Shown here in pieces: positions 7,138 through 14,676 of a stretch of DNA of 28,103 nt. The first letter of the stretch is position 1, and every line of letters begins with the position of its first letter. The position numbers were made by a program, and so were the translations under genes. The stretch spans positions 1 to 28,103 of the forward strand of contig DUHN01000047.1 in the NCBI GenBank assembly GCA_013330825.1. Reading direction: 5' to 3'. The notes beneath the pieces were generated by a model, which saw nothing but the letters and a program-made list of their open reading frames with translations, was not told where the DNA came from and did no database searches. The DNA comes from Candidatus Woesearchaeota archaeon. GTDB taxonomy: Archaea; Nanobdellota; Nanobdellia; Woesearchaeales; GW2011-AR4.

Positions 7138-7791
7138 CTATTTCCTGGCGGTCCCTTTCGTCATCCGGTCGAGCCTGCTCACGGACTCCGTCAGGCTGGG
7201 CAGCACCTGCTGGAACACCTTCTCCATGGCCTTGATCTCCGTGCCGACGTTGGTGATGCTCTTGTCGTAATCGGATATCTTGCCGAAGATGGCCTTCTGC
7301 ATGTTGTCCATGGAGGCCCGGGTGTCCTTCACCTGCTGCTCGATCTGGTCGAGGCGCGCTTCCATGGTGCCCTTCCACTCGGTGACCTTCTTGACATCCT
7401 TCACCAGTTCCTGCCATTTCTCGTCGATGATGGCCTCGGCAATCTCCTCGATGCGCTCGTCGGTGATCGAGTAGCCTTCCTGGGGAGGGGGCTGCTGGAA
7501 CATCGGCGGCGGAGAGAACTGCTGCGGAGCCGCATACGGCTGCTGCATGAATCCCTGCTGGGGAGGAAACTGCTGCTGCGGCATGCCCTGCAATGCCGCC
7601 TGCGAGAGGGCGTCTGAAATCTGCTGGGGTTGGTATCCCTTTGACTGCAGCGCCTGCGCGATCTGGCCGTTGGACATCCCCTGCTGCCGCATCTGGATTG
7701 CTTCATCAGCCGGAGAAGGAGCGGGCATGGGCTGGAACTCCATCGGAGGCACGTCATCCGCGGATTTTTTCTTGAAGGTGAAGAGAGCCAT
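7138..7791 (-). CDS. Coiled-coil protein with Q/P-rich linker, partner candidate of the membrane triplet
   Basis: This soluble 217-residue protein has three parts. Residues 29-65 form a small helical domain (GMSNGQIAQALQSKGY) reminiscent of a UBA-like or helix-turn-helix fold. Residues 66-104 are a glutamine/proline-rich linker. Residues 108-217 are a long amphipathic coiled coil with KVTEWKGTMEARLDQIEQQV and a conserved-looking NVGTEIKAMEKVFQ segment. It faces the membrane triplet, ending 62 bases from it. I recall similar hypotheticals in DPANN genomes, and the coiled coil is loosely like FlaC/FlaD accessory proteins, but no archaellum gene is nearby. The function is unknown. Confidence 0.8.
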   Translation of the reverse strand: MALFTFKKKSADDVPPMEFQPMPAPSPADEAIQMRQQGMSNGQIAQALQSKGYQPQQISDALSQAALQGMPQQQFPPQQGFMQQPYAAPQQFSPPPMFQQPPPQEGYSITDERIEEIAEAIIDEKWQELVKDVKKVTEWKGTMEARLDQIEQQVKDTRASMDNMQKAIFGKISDYDKSITNVGTEIKAMEKVFQQVLPSLTESVSRLDRMTKGTARK

Positions 7792-7831
7792 CTATGCCAA
7801 ACCTCTTTTTGGAATCATTCTCGCCAAGAGT

Positions 7832-7840
7832 GTATATAAA
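7832..7840 (-). promoter_or_regulatory. TATA box for the coiled-coil protein gene
   Basis: TTTATATAC on the minus strand predicts initiation near 7810. The leader would be about 19 bases, with GAGGT ahead of the ATG. Confidence 0.65.
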
Positions 7841-7982
7841 TGTTTCTGTCCGCATTTTGGAAGGTTTTTTACCGTTTCATGGGGACAGGAAACAAGCGTC
7901 ATAGTATTGCAACAGGCGGGCTTTGGCCTGTATGGAATCCCTGACCACGTCCCACGAATGACAGGCAGAAATACTGCACAAT

Positions 7983-7991
7983 CTTTATAAA
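7983..7991 (+). promoter_or_regulatory. TATA box for lysS
   Basis: CTTTATAAA is centred 27 bases before the ATG at 8014, giving a leaderless transcript. Confidence 0.75.
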
Positions 7992-8013
7992 ACAAATTCA
8001 ACCACGGCAGCGC

Positions 8014-9675
8014 ATGGCGAAGAAGGAGGCTCACGCTCACCCGAACAACGGCAGGAACGGTGCCGATGAGCATGCCAATGAGCTTTTCTGGGCGGACAAG
8101 ATTGCCAGGCAGATTCTCACCAGGGAAAAGTTCCATTACACCGATGACCGGATAAAAAAGCCGGACGAGTATGTGGTGAAGACATCCGCTTCGCTCTCCG
8201 GGGTCCTCCACATCGGCAGGCTGTCGGACACCATCAGGGGGGATTCCGCCGTCACCGCGCTGAAGGATGCCGGCGCAAAGACAAAATTCATCTGGGTGGC
8301 GGAGAACATGGACCCCCTGCGCAAGGTTCCTGCGGGCGTCCCGGATGATTTCGGGAAGTACATCGGCATGCCCGTCACCGACATCCCCGATCCCGAGGGG
8401 AGCTACGAGTCCTATGCGGAGCGCCACATGGAAGAGTATTTCAAGGTGGTGGACCAGTTCGTTGTCAACAGGATGGAGAAGCTCTCCATGCGCAGGGAAT
8501 ACCGGAAAGGCACCTTCACCCCGTACATCAGGAAACTCATCGGGCGTGCAGAGGAGGTGCGCGAGATACAGAACAAGTACCGCACCCATCCGCTCAGGAA
8601 AGGATGGATTCCCTGGACGCCGGTGTGCGAGGCCTGTGGCAAAATCGTGACGACGAAAGTAACCGACGTCGTGGACGGGAAAGTGGCGTACAGGTGCCAG
8701 GACTACGAGTTCGAGACCACCACGGCGAAGGGCTGCGGCCACAAGGGGGAGGATGACCCCTCGAAGGGGAACGGCAAGCTTGCCTGGAAATCGGAATGGG
8801 CTGCCCAATGGGCCTGCTGGGATGTCTGCTGCGAGGGCGCGGGCAAGGAATACCAGGTTCCCAACAGCGCCTTCTGGATCAATGGGGAGATTGCCGAGAA
8901 AATCCTGGAGTATCCCATGGCCGTGCCGGTCTTCTACGAGCACCTGTTCATCGACGGCGTGAAGATGTCCGCCTCCCTGGGCAACGTCGTGTATCCCAAG
9001 GACTGGCTGGAGGTGGCCTCCCCGGAACTGCTCCGCCTCCTCTACAACAAGCGCCTCATGACCACGAGGAGCTTCTCCTGGAAGGACCTGCCCGCGCTGT
9101 ACCACGAATATGACCAGCTCATCAGGATACACAAGGGGATGGTCGCCCTGACGAATGAGAAGGAGAAAAGCCACTGCGAAAGATTGTTGGGAATGTCCAA
9201 AATGGGCAGGCTGGATGCCCCTCTTGACCTGTCGTTCTCCCATGCCGCCCTGGTGGCGCAGCTCTCCCCCGACGAGGACACCGCGATCTCCCTCCTGAAG
9301 AAGACGGACCACTGGGACGAGAAGCACAGGAGCCAGATCTTCGGCGTGCTGTCCAAGGCCCGCACCTGGCTGGAGAAGTACGCGTCTGACCAGCGGTATG
9401 TGGTGCAGGACACGGTGCCGGAAGGCATCCGCCTGGGCGAGAAGCAGCGGAAGGCGCTGCATGACGTCGCGGACGCGCTCGAGAAGAGGGACTGGAAGGA
9501 GAAGGACCTCTTCAACGAGTTCTACGCCATCTGCGAAAGAAATGGCATCAAGAACACGGAATTCTTCCGGGCGGCATATCAGGTGCTCCTCGACAGGGAG
9601 CGCGGCCCGAAGCTCGCCCCGTTCCTGCTCATGCTGGGCAGGGAGAAGGTCGTGCCGCTGTTCAGGGCTGCATGA
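8014..9675 (+). CDS. lysS: Lysyl-tRNA synthetase, class I
   Basis: This enzyme charges tRNA-Lys with lysine. The 553-residue protein is the class I form typical of archaea. It has the HIGH-type signature HIGR at residues 66-69 (SGVLHIGRL), the KMSAS signature at 317-321 followed by LGN, and Cys pairs near 205-208 and 241 that probably bind zinc in the connective region. The C-terminal half is the helical anticodon-binding domain. The length matches family members of about 520-550. The N-terminus has about 20 extra polar residues (AHAHPNNGRNG). It is a lone gene with its own promoter. Confidence 0.96.
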   Translation: MAKKEAHAHPNNGRNGADEHANELFWADKIARQILTREKFHYTDDRIKKPDEYVVKTSASLSGVLHIGRLSDTIRGDSAVTALKDAGAKTKFIWVAENMDPLRKVPAGVPDDFGKYIGMPVTDIPDPEGSYESYAERHMEEYFKVVDQFVVNRMEKLSMRREYRKGTFTPYIRKLIGRAEEVREIQNKYRTHPLRKGWIPWTPVCEACGKIVTTKVTDVVDGKVAYRCQDYEFETTTAKGCGHKGEDDPSKGNGKLAWKSEWAAQWACWDVCCEGAGKEYQVPNSAFWINGEIAEKILEYPMAVPVFYEHLFIDGVKMSASLGNVVYPKDWLEVASPELLRLLYNKRLMTTRSFSWKDLPALYHEYDQLIRIHKGMVALTNEKEKSHCERLLGMSKMGRLDAPLDLSFSHAALVAQLSPDEDTAISLLKKTDHWDEKHRSQIFGVLSKARTWLEKYASDQRYVVQDTVPEGIRLGEKQRKALHDVADALEKRDWKEKDLFNEFYAICERNGIKNTEFFRAAYQVLLDRERGPKLAPFLLMLGREKVVPLFRAA

Positions 9676-9785
9676 CCTATCTGCTTCCCTTGAATAAAGG
9701 CGAGGTCATTGTGATGCACATGCGGACAGATGCATGGTCGCAGGTTCCGAAGAGCAAGGCTCGTTCTAAAATAGTAACCACTTAA
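9672..9785 (+). CDS. Possible 37-residue ORF overlapping the lysS stop
   Basis: An ATG at 9672 overlaps the lysS TGA in an ATGA junction and opens a frame of 37 codons ending at TAA 9783-9785. The overlap suggests translational coupling, but the product has no recognisable motif and could be a chance frame. Confidence 0.25.
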   Translation: MTYLLPLNKGEVIVMHMRTDAWSQVPKSKARSKIVTT

Positions 9786-9834
9786 TAATAACAACAAAAG
9801 AAAGCATTAAATAGAGGGTGATTATACACTGCCC

Positions 9835-10095
9835 ATGGCGCAGAAACCGCATAGCCTGGAAGGCACTCTCATTTTGAGCGGCAGCGTCCGTCATTACACG
9901 TGCAACCCTCCGCCTATCAGCATACTCGGTAAGCATGGTATACTCCCAATCGGAGATTATTTTGGCTGCATGGACCGCAGGGAGGTGCTGATTATTCCCC
10001 CTGCCCTTTATAGGGCTAATGGATATGCGATTGCCCCTACCACCATTGCGATAGTGAGTGAACAGTTGCTGCGGCAGTTGGATGCCCAGAAATAG
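9835..10095 (+). CDS. Hypothetical protein (86 aa)
   Basis: This is an 86-residue soluble protein with a beta-type N-terminal half (GTLILSGSVRHYTC) and the repeated small motif pattern ILPIGDYFGCMDRRE. I do not recognise it. TATA sequence TTAAATA at 9807-9813 is centred 25 bases before the ATG, matching the leaderless pattern, and this is the main support for a real gene. It converges on the M56-like gene. Confidence 0.55.
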   Translation: MAQKPHSLEGTLILSGSVRHYTCNPPPISILGKHGILPIGDYFGCMDRREVLIIPPALYRANGYAIAPTTIAIVSEQLLRQLDAQK

Positions 10096-10129
10096 CGCAA
10101 TCCGCAGGAACTCCTGAATTCTTGAAAAC

Positions 10130-10876
10130 TCAGCAACACCGCTCAAACTCTTCCACTTTCCTCTTTGCCCCGAGGAGATGCTTCGCAGTCCCCTGCCCGG
10201 CAACCGCGAACGCATCGGCTTCCCGCTCAGCCTGCCTGAACACGGAGTTGAAGTCCGTGAAGACGGAGAACGGCGATGCGAGGCGATGCAGGTATGTCGA
10301 GAATTTCAGCCAGGAGCTGTGGTGCTTGAGGTGGCCGACCTCGTGCAATAAGACGGCCTCCAGCTCCTTCTTCGACAGCAGGTCAGCCATGCCGATGGAG
10401 ACATAGATGCGCGGCCTGAAGATGGAGACGCAGAACGCGATGGGCTTGGCCGTGTCGATGAGGTGCAGCGACGGCTTCCTCATGCCAAGTTTGGAGGATT
10501 CCGCCTCCACAAAACCCTCAAGGCGGTGATTGGTGACCCGGGACGTCCGGGGGCTTATCCGGAGCATGAGCGGCGTCAGGAGATATCCCATGATGACGGA
10601 AGCGAGCAGCGTCACGAGGAAAATAGTCAGCGCCGGCTTGAGGCTGTTGCAGAACCCCGCGCCCGATATCCGTATGCAGCTGTTCGTGAAGATGTAGAAC
10701 ACCACCGGGAAAATCAGGGTGAATAGGTGGGCGTAGATGAGCAGGGTCTTCCTCCTGGGCTCGGCCTGCCTGCGCATCAGCACAAAGAACAGCACGGACA
10801 GCGCAAGGGAAGCCACGGAAATCCCCATCTTCACGGGGTCGTAGAAGAATCCGAACACGCATTCCTGGCACACCAT
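10130..10876 (-). CDS. M56/BlaR1-like membrane zinc peptidase
   Basis: This 248-residue integral membrane metallopeptidase has three hydrophobic segments near residues 17-35, 43-64 and 82-103. The zinc motif HEVGH follows at 178-182, with a downstream EREAD (217-221) that supplies the third zinc ligand. This layout fits the peptidase part of BlaR1/MecR1 (M56), or alternatively a short M48/HtpX enzyme. There is no extracellular penicillin-binding sensor domain. The ATG shares one base with the TGA of the BlaI-like gene, so the two are translationally coupled. By analogy it may cleave its partner repressor, but the trigger is unknown. Cysteines cluster at both termini (CQEC, CC). Confidence 0.82.
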   Translation of the reverse strand: MVCQECVFGFFYDPVKMGISVASLALSVLFFVLMRRQAEPRRKTLLIYAHLFTLIFPVVFYIFTNSCIRISGAGFCNSLKPALTIFLVTLLASVIMGYLLTPLMLRISPRTSRVTNHRLEGFVEAESSKLGMRKPSLHLIDTAKPIAFCVSIFRPRIYVSIGMADLLSKKELEAVLLHEVGHLKHHSSWLKFSTYLHRLASPFSVFTDFNSVFRQAEREADAFAVAGQGTAKHLLGAKRKVEEFERCC

Positions 10877-11223
10877 CAGCGGGAGAACCTCTCGTTGAAA
10901 TAGCTCAGTGCGGTCTTGCCGAACCTGCTGATGAGGGTGTTGACGGTGTTCTCGACCAGCGTGCGCTCGAATTCCTTCTGGTCCTTCGCCGCGCTGTACA
11001 GGTACCTGAAGCCGCCCCTGCTGGTCTCGACTTCGCGCCCCACCAGGCCCTTCTTGTGCAGCCGGTCAAGGATGACCGCGATGGACGTCAGCGCCACTTT
11101 CCGCTCCTTTTTGAGGCAGTTGTAGATGTCCCTGACGTACATCTTCTCCTTCTCCCACAGGCACTGCAGGACCTCGGCCTCAAGCGGGGAGAGCTTCAGA
11201 TAGGAAAGGGATTTCTGCTGCAT
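10876..11223 (-). CDS. BlaI/MecI-family transcriptional repressor
   Basis: This 115-residue winged-helix regulator has LSPLEAEVLQCLWEKEKMYVRDIY near the N-terminus. It continues into a recognition helix and wing (ALTSIAVILDRLHKKGLVGRE, then SRGGFRYLYSA), matching the penicillinase-repressor family. The C-terminal helices (about 75-115) would dimerise. In bacteria such repressors are inactivated by a BlaR1 peptidase; here the adjacent M56-like gene is the likely partner. The palindrome-like TATATATA at 11245-11254 is centred 26 bases before the ATG, so the repressor could block its own promoter. No further operator dyad is obvious. Confidence 0.88.
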   Translation of the reverse strand: MQQKSLSYLKLSPLEAEVLQCLWEKEKMYVRDIYNCLKKERKVALTSIAVILDRLHKKGLVGREVETSRGGFRYLYSAAKDQKEFERTLVENTVNTLISRFGKTALSYFNERFSR

Positions 11224-11244
11224 GGGCAGGTGTTGCCGTCCGGA

Positions 11245-11254
11245 CTATATATAT
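11245..11254 (-). promoter_or_regulatory. TATA box of the repressor-protease operon
   Basis: The run ACTATATATATTTT, read on either strand, places the TATA centre 26 bases before the ATG at 11223, so the operon is leaderless. Confidence 0.7.
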
Positions 11255-11284
11255 TTTGTGTTTCCTTTTCAGGGATTGTAAAGG

Positions 11285-12046
11285 TTATGAGGAGAAATCC
11301 TTTTTCCGCAATCTTCCCAGCTTCCCGAACCGGTACACCTTGTCCTCGACCGCGAACACCTCGAAATCGTCCAGCCTCTGCTTCAGGAACGGGCTCAGCA
11401 CGTCGTCGTGCATCAGGGCGCTGCCTTCCGTCAGCAGGTTCAGGGAGGGCAGGACGATGAGTGTCCTCCTCTGGTACTGGCCGACGTAGAAGCACTTGTA
11501 CTTCTCCACCCGCGAGCCGGAGCGCAGCGCCACGGAAGGATGCTCGTGGCCGATGATGATTATCTTTGATTTCTGTATGAGTTCGGAGGAGGGCAATTTG
11601 TCGCCATGACAGACCAATGCGCCATGCCCCTCAATAAAAAAATGGTCGTGGACCTCGATGCCCCTCTTCCTGGCGATGGGCCCGAGGATGGTGTCATGAT
11701 TGCCCCTGACGAGGATTATTTTTTCACAGTGGCCCTTGAGAAAATCCAGGAACTTCAGCGTATGGCGCCATTCCTGCTCCGAGATGGTGCCGAACTCGTG
11801 CTTCAGGTCCCCATTGACGATTATCTGTCTCAGTTTTTTGGCCTTTTTTCTGTTTGTCGGCCTGCCCTGCAATCGGGCGAAGATGCCTTCCATCCGGGCG
11901 ATCAATTGGGGGAAATGGTCCCTCGGCACCATCATGCCCTGCTTGTTCAGCGCCTCCTCGAAGCCGATGTGCACGTCGGAGATGATGAGGGTGTCGCCCA
12001 GCAGCAATGCCAAGTCCACCGCATGGATGCCTTTGAGGAGTTGCAT
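11285..12046 (-). CDS. Archaeal ICC-like metallophosphoesterase
   Basis: This is a 253-residue calcineurin-fold phosphoesterase with all metal-binding motifs in order: Asp24 and His26 (SDVHIG), Asp80 (NGDLKHE), GNHD at 115-118, His147 (CHGDK) and GHEHP at 166-170. It resembles the archaeal family sometimes named ICC-like or YbbF-like. The closest functions known for the fold are nucleases and phosphodiesterases; the substrate is unknown. It is cytosolic, with a basic C-terminus (RLRKKDFSS). TATA CTTATAAA at 12070-12077 makes the ATG at 12046 leaderless. Confidence 0.88.
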   Translation of the reverse strand: MQLLKGIHAVDLALLLGDTLIISDVHIGFEEALNKQGMMVPRDHFPQLIARMEGIFARLQGRPTNRKKAKKLRQIIVNGDLKHEFGTISEQEWRHTLKFLDFLKGHCEKIILVRGNHDTILGPIARKRGIEVHDHFFIEGHGALVCHGDKLPSSELIQKSKIIIIGHEHPSVALRSGSRVEKYKCFYVGQYQRRTLIVLPSLNLLTEGSALMHDDVLSPFLKQRLDDFEVFAVEDKVYRFGKLGRLRKKDFSS

Positions 12047-12131
12047 GGGAACAAGAAAATGAGCCGGTGTTTATAAGAATAATGAATCACTAAAGATCAC
12101 CCAAGAAACAAGAAAGGAGGACCATGCATAT

Positions 12132-13952
12132 CTATTTCAGCACCTTCCTCATCTGGCGCTGCCTCAGCATGGCCTTGAGCTTGATTCTTCCCATCGTGCG
12201 CTTCTGCCGGATGACATCAGCCGCATTCCGGTAATAGTGGATGAAGCGCTTGTTTCCTCCCGCGATTTCCATGATGGTGCCGCCTATCTTTATCATCATC
12301 ATCACGAGCAGCATGACCATCGGCACCAGGGGGATGGCCCAGAGCGGGTGCAGGTTCCATAAGGAGATGATGAGGGGGATGAGGAACGAGAACAGGAACA
12401 GCAGCACCACGAAGACGATGTTCCGCATGATCTTCTCGGGATTGGCCACCTGATGGGGATAGAGCTTCAGCAGGGACCGGGCGACCTCCCAGAGCATGTT
12501 GCGCATGTTGCGGATGATGCTGAACGTCGGGAAGACCAGGATGATGCCGATGATGGCGAAGATCAGCCACACCGGGACCTGCCTGTTCACGATGTCCTCC
12601 ACGTTCCTGAAGTGGGTCGCATTGTACCAGATCAGCACGACGGCCGTCACCAGCACGATGCCCAGGAGGCTGTTGGCGATGCTCTTCCACTGCACCGAGA
12701 TGCGCCGGTTGCTGAGCTTGTTGAGCAGCGTCTCGGAAGAGAGCGTGCGGCAGTAGCGCGAGGACTCGGCGAAATCGAACTTGATCCCCCGCGGAAGGAG
12801 GAAGGCCAATGCCTTGTAGAAGGATGGGGAGTGGGAGACGGACAGGGACATCGCCAGGGAAGAGAGGAAGATGATCATCGCGGTGATGCTCACCAGGTCG
12901 ACGCTCGGCGCGAGCTTGTTCGCCTCCCGGGATATCAGCAGCGAGAACTCTCCCAGCGAGAGCATCGCAAGGCCGGAGAACACCGCGCTCCTGCCGCTGG
13001 GAAGGGAGAACAGGTACGTGCCTGCCCCGATGGAGAAGAACTTGAGCGCCACGCTCACCGCGAAAAGCACGATGATGAGCCAGAAGTTCGTCGCCACCTC
13101 GCTGAAGTCGACCACGGTGCCGATGGAGAAGAAGAACAGCGAGGTGAACGTCAGGATGAACGGGTGCATGGCATGCTCAAATGCCTCCGCGTTCCTCAGC
13201 GAGGCGACGATGTTCCCTGCGAGGAACGCCCCGACGGCGCCGGACAGTCCGAGCAGATATGCGATGTAGCTCATCATGGCGCACAGGCCGATGGCCATGA
13301 ACGTGGTGGTGTCCTGGGTGCTGTACGTGGAGAGCCAGTCTATCGCCGGCTTGAGCCACCTCCTGAGCAGCACGTACACCGAGCCGAGGATGGCCAGCGC
13401 GATGAACAGGCGGAGGATGATGATGAACGGCGTGATGGTGGCCTGGGACGCCAGCCCGGAGAAGAACGTCAGCGCGAACACGCCGAAGATGTCCTCGATG
13501 ATGAGGATCGCGACGAGCAGGGGGACTTCCGGGCGGTTGCCCAGCCCTTTCTGCTCCAGGATCTTGAGGAAGATGACCGTCGAGGTCATGGAGAGCATGA
13601 CGCCGACCGCTATGGCGGCAAGATGGGGCAGCCCGAAGAGCAGGGACACGTGGTAGCCGAACAGGAACAGCAGCGCTATCTTGATGGCCGCGATGATGAC
13701 CGAGCGCAGCCCCATGTCCAGCAGCTTCTCAAGGGAGAACTCTATGCCGACCAGGAAGAGCAGCAGGATGGCGCCTATCTCGATGGCGGCGTTCATCAGC
13801 TCCTGGTCCGTGAGGAGCCCGAGCGCGTTCGGCCCGGCAAGGGCCCCCGCGATCAGCACGCCGAGCACGGATGGCTGCTTCAGCCGGGTGGCGAGCACCC
13901 CGCCAAGGACAGAGAATACGACAATGATGAGCAGGGAGACGGCGAGGGACAT
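12132..13952 (-). CDS. CPA2-family cation/proton antiporter
   Basis: This 606-residue membrane protein exchanges a monovalent cation (Na+ or K+) for protons. The N-terminal ~390 residues form the antiporter core. The unwound-helix motif MTSTVIF lies at 122-128, and the ion-binding acidic pair Glu153-Asp154 (IIEDIFG) takes the place of the DD or QD pair in NapA/KefC relatives. After a hydrophilic link (about 385-425) come four more hydrophobic helices and a strongly basic tail, instead of the usual RCK/TrkA-N domain. TATA sequence at 13974-13981 (TATATAAA on the coding strand) is 25 bases before the ATG. Which cation it carries cannot be told from sequence. Confidence 0.88.
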   Translation of the reverse strand: MSLAVSLLIIVVFSVLGGVLATRLKQPSVLGVLIAGALAGPNALGLLTDQELMNAAIEIGAILLLFLVGIEFSLEKLLDMGLRSVIIAAIKIALLFLFGYHVSLLFGLPHLAAIAVGVMLSMTSTVIFLKILEQKGLGNRPEVPLLVAILIIEDIFGVFALTFFSGLASQATITPFIIILRLFIALAILGSVYVLLRRWLKPAIDWLSTYSTQDTTTFMAIGLCAMMSYIAYLLGLSGAVGAFLAGNIVASLRNAEAFEHAMHPFILTFTSLFFFSIGTVVDFSEVATNFWLIIVLFAVSVALKFFSIGAGTYLFSLPSGRSAVFSGLAMLSLGEFSLLISREANKLAPSVDLVSITAMIIFLSSLAMSLSVSHSPSFYKALAFLLPRGIKFDFAESSRYCRTLSSETLLNKLSNRRISVQWKSIANSLLGIVLVTAVVLIWYNATHFRNVEDIVNRQVPVWLIFAIIGIILVFPTFSIIRNMRNMLWEVARSLLKLYPHQVANPEKIMRNIVFVVLLFLFSFLIPLIISLWNLHPLWAIPLVPMVMLLVMMMIKIGGTIMEIAGGNKRFIHYYRNAADVIRQKRTMGRIKLKAMLRQRQMRKVLK

Positions 13953-13973
13953 GGGCCTGCCTTCCCTTGATTA

Positions 13974-13981
13974 TTTATATA
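13974..13981 (-). promoter_or_regulatory. TATA box for the CPA2 antiporter
   Basis: TATATAAA on the coding strand is centred 25-26 bases before the ATG at 13952. Confidence 0.7.
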
Positions 13982-14013
13982 GTTTGCCCATTCATTCACA
14001 GACGAAGAATGCA

Positions 14014-14361
14014 TCACGAAATCATCTTCAGCCGCCCAGTAATGGCATCAATCCTCCTCTCCTCCGCAGGGCCGATCCCCACACAGGTCTTGGTCCCGGG
14101 CGCCACCACCGTATGCCCTGCATCGGTGATCAGGGCGGCAGGCAGGGAGGCATCCTTCGCCAGGCCAAGATATTTCAGCAGTTCCTTGTCATCACCAACG
14201 GAAAGCACCACCTTCTTGCCCCCTTCGGAGAGCCAGTCCTGCATCACCCGCTTATCCGCCTTCAGCGCTGCCTGGAGCGCAGCGTGCGCGGCCTGCGCCG
14301 CCATCTTGCCTTTGGGCAGCTTGAGGTCCTTCCTCACGAGGATGACTTGCTTCAGCGCCAT
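14014..14361 (-). CDS. pth2: Peptidyl-tRNA hydrolase, archaeal type (Pth2)
   Basis: Pth2 releases tRNA from peptidyl-tRNAs dropped by stalled ribosomes. The protein of 115 residues has the family N-terminus KQVILVRKDLKLPKGKMAAQ with the catalytic-region lysines, then AAHAALQAA, and the C-terminal signature ITDAGHTVVAPGTKTCVGIGP. A GTG at 14376 would add five residues. The TATA element around 14383-14390 is centred 25 bases before the ATG at 14361, so the shorter leaderless form is preferred. It is divergent from a 38-codon gene. Confidence 0.95.
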   Translation of the reverse strand: MALKQVILVRKDLKLPKGKMAAQAAHAALQAALKADKRVMQDWLSEGGKKVVLSVGDDKELLKYLGLAKDASLPAALITDAGHTVVAPGTKTCVGIGPAEERRIDAITGRLKMIS

Positions 14362-14437
14362 GCCTTTGCTGGCCACCCCTTGTTTTTAATGATTATTGTT
14401 TTTTCGGTGCCGGCAGTGAATGGGGACAGGCGGTCTT

Positions 14438-14449
14438 TTCTCGCGAGAA
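14438..14449 (+). promoter_or_regulatory. 12-bp palindrome between pth2 and the 38-aa gene
   Basis: TTCTCGCGAGAA is a perfect palindrome in the divergent intergenic region, flanked by CTTT and GTGAAAAG. It is a possible operator; no binding protein is known. Confidence 0.35.
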
Positions 14450-14518
14450 GTGAAAAGGATGTTCCTACTTGGACTGACTCAACAATGTTTAAATAAAATC
14501 CTCGCCTTCTCAGGGAGC

Positions 14519-14635
14519 ATGGCAATCTTCAGGAAGGAGCGCGGGGCGTTCTTCGAGGGCTCGGGCAAGAAATATCCCTCCGTGGAGCTGCCGAAATGGA
14601 TGCGCGAGCTTGAAGCAGCAGAACACCAGGAGTGA
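14519..14635 (+). CDS. Very small basic protein (38 aa)
   Basis: A 38-codon frame starts at ATG 14519 and ends with TGA at 14633-14635. The product is polar with a basic N-terminal part (MAIFRKERGAFFEGSGKKYP) and an acidic C-terminal helix (WMRELEAAEHQE). The TATA box TTTAAATA at 14488-14495 is centred 27 bases upstream, the standard leaderless distance here. The frame continues further upstream, but that extension would cover the promoter. The function is unknown. Confidence 0.6.
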   Translation: MAIFRKERGAFFEGSGKKYPSVELPKWMRELEAAEHQE

Positions 14636-14676
14636 TTCATTCCCTTCTTTTCATCAGCCGGACTCTAAACTCCACC

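Noticed and set aside
7911-7931. Hairpin ACAGGC/GCCTGT upstream of lysS
   Set aside because: It is only 6 bp with a long loop and lies outside the predicted leaderless lysS transcript.
7792-9462. 556-codon open frame on the minus strand
   Set aside because: It is antisense to lysS, whose protein has all family motifs. The mirror frame has no recognisable domain.
12453-13970. 505-codon open frame on the plus strand
   Set aside because: It lies antisense to the antiporter and its product is dominated by Arg, Glu, His and Asp with no motif. This is the expected mirror of a GC-rich membrane-protein gene.
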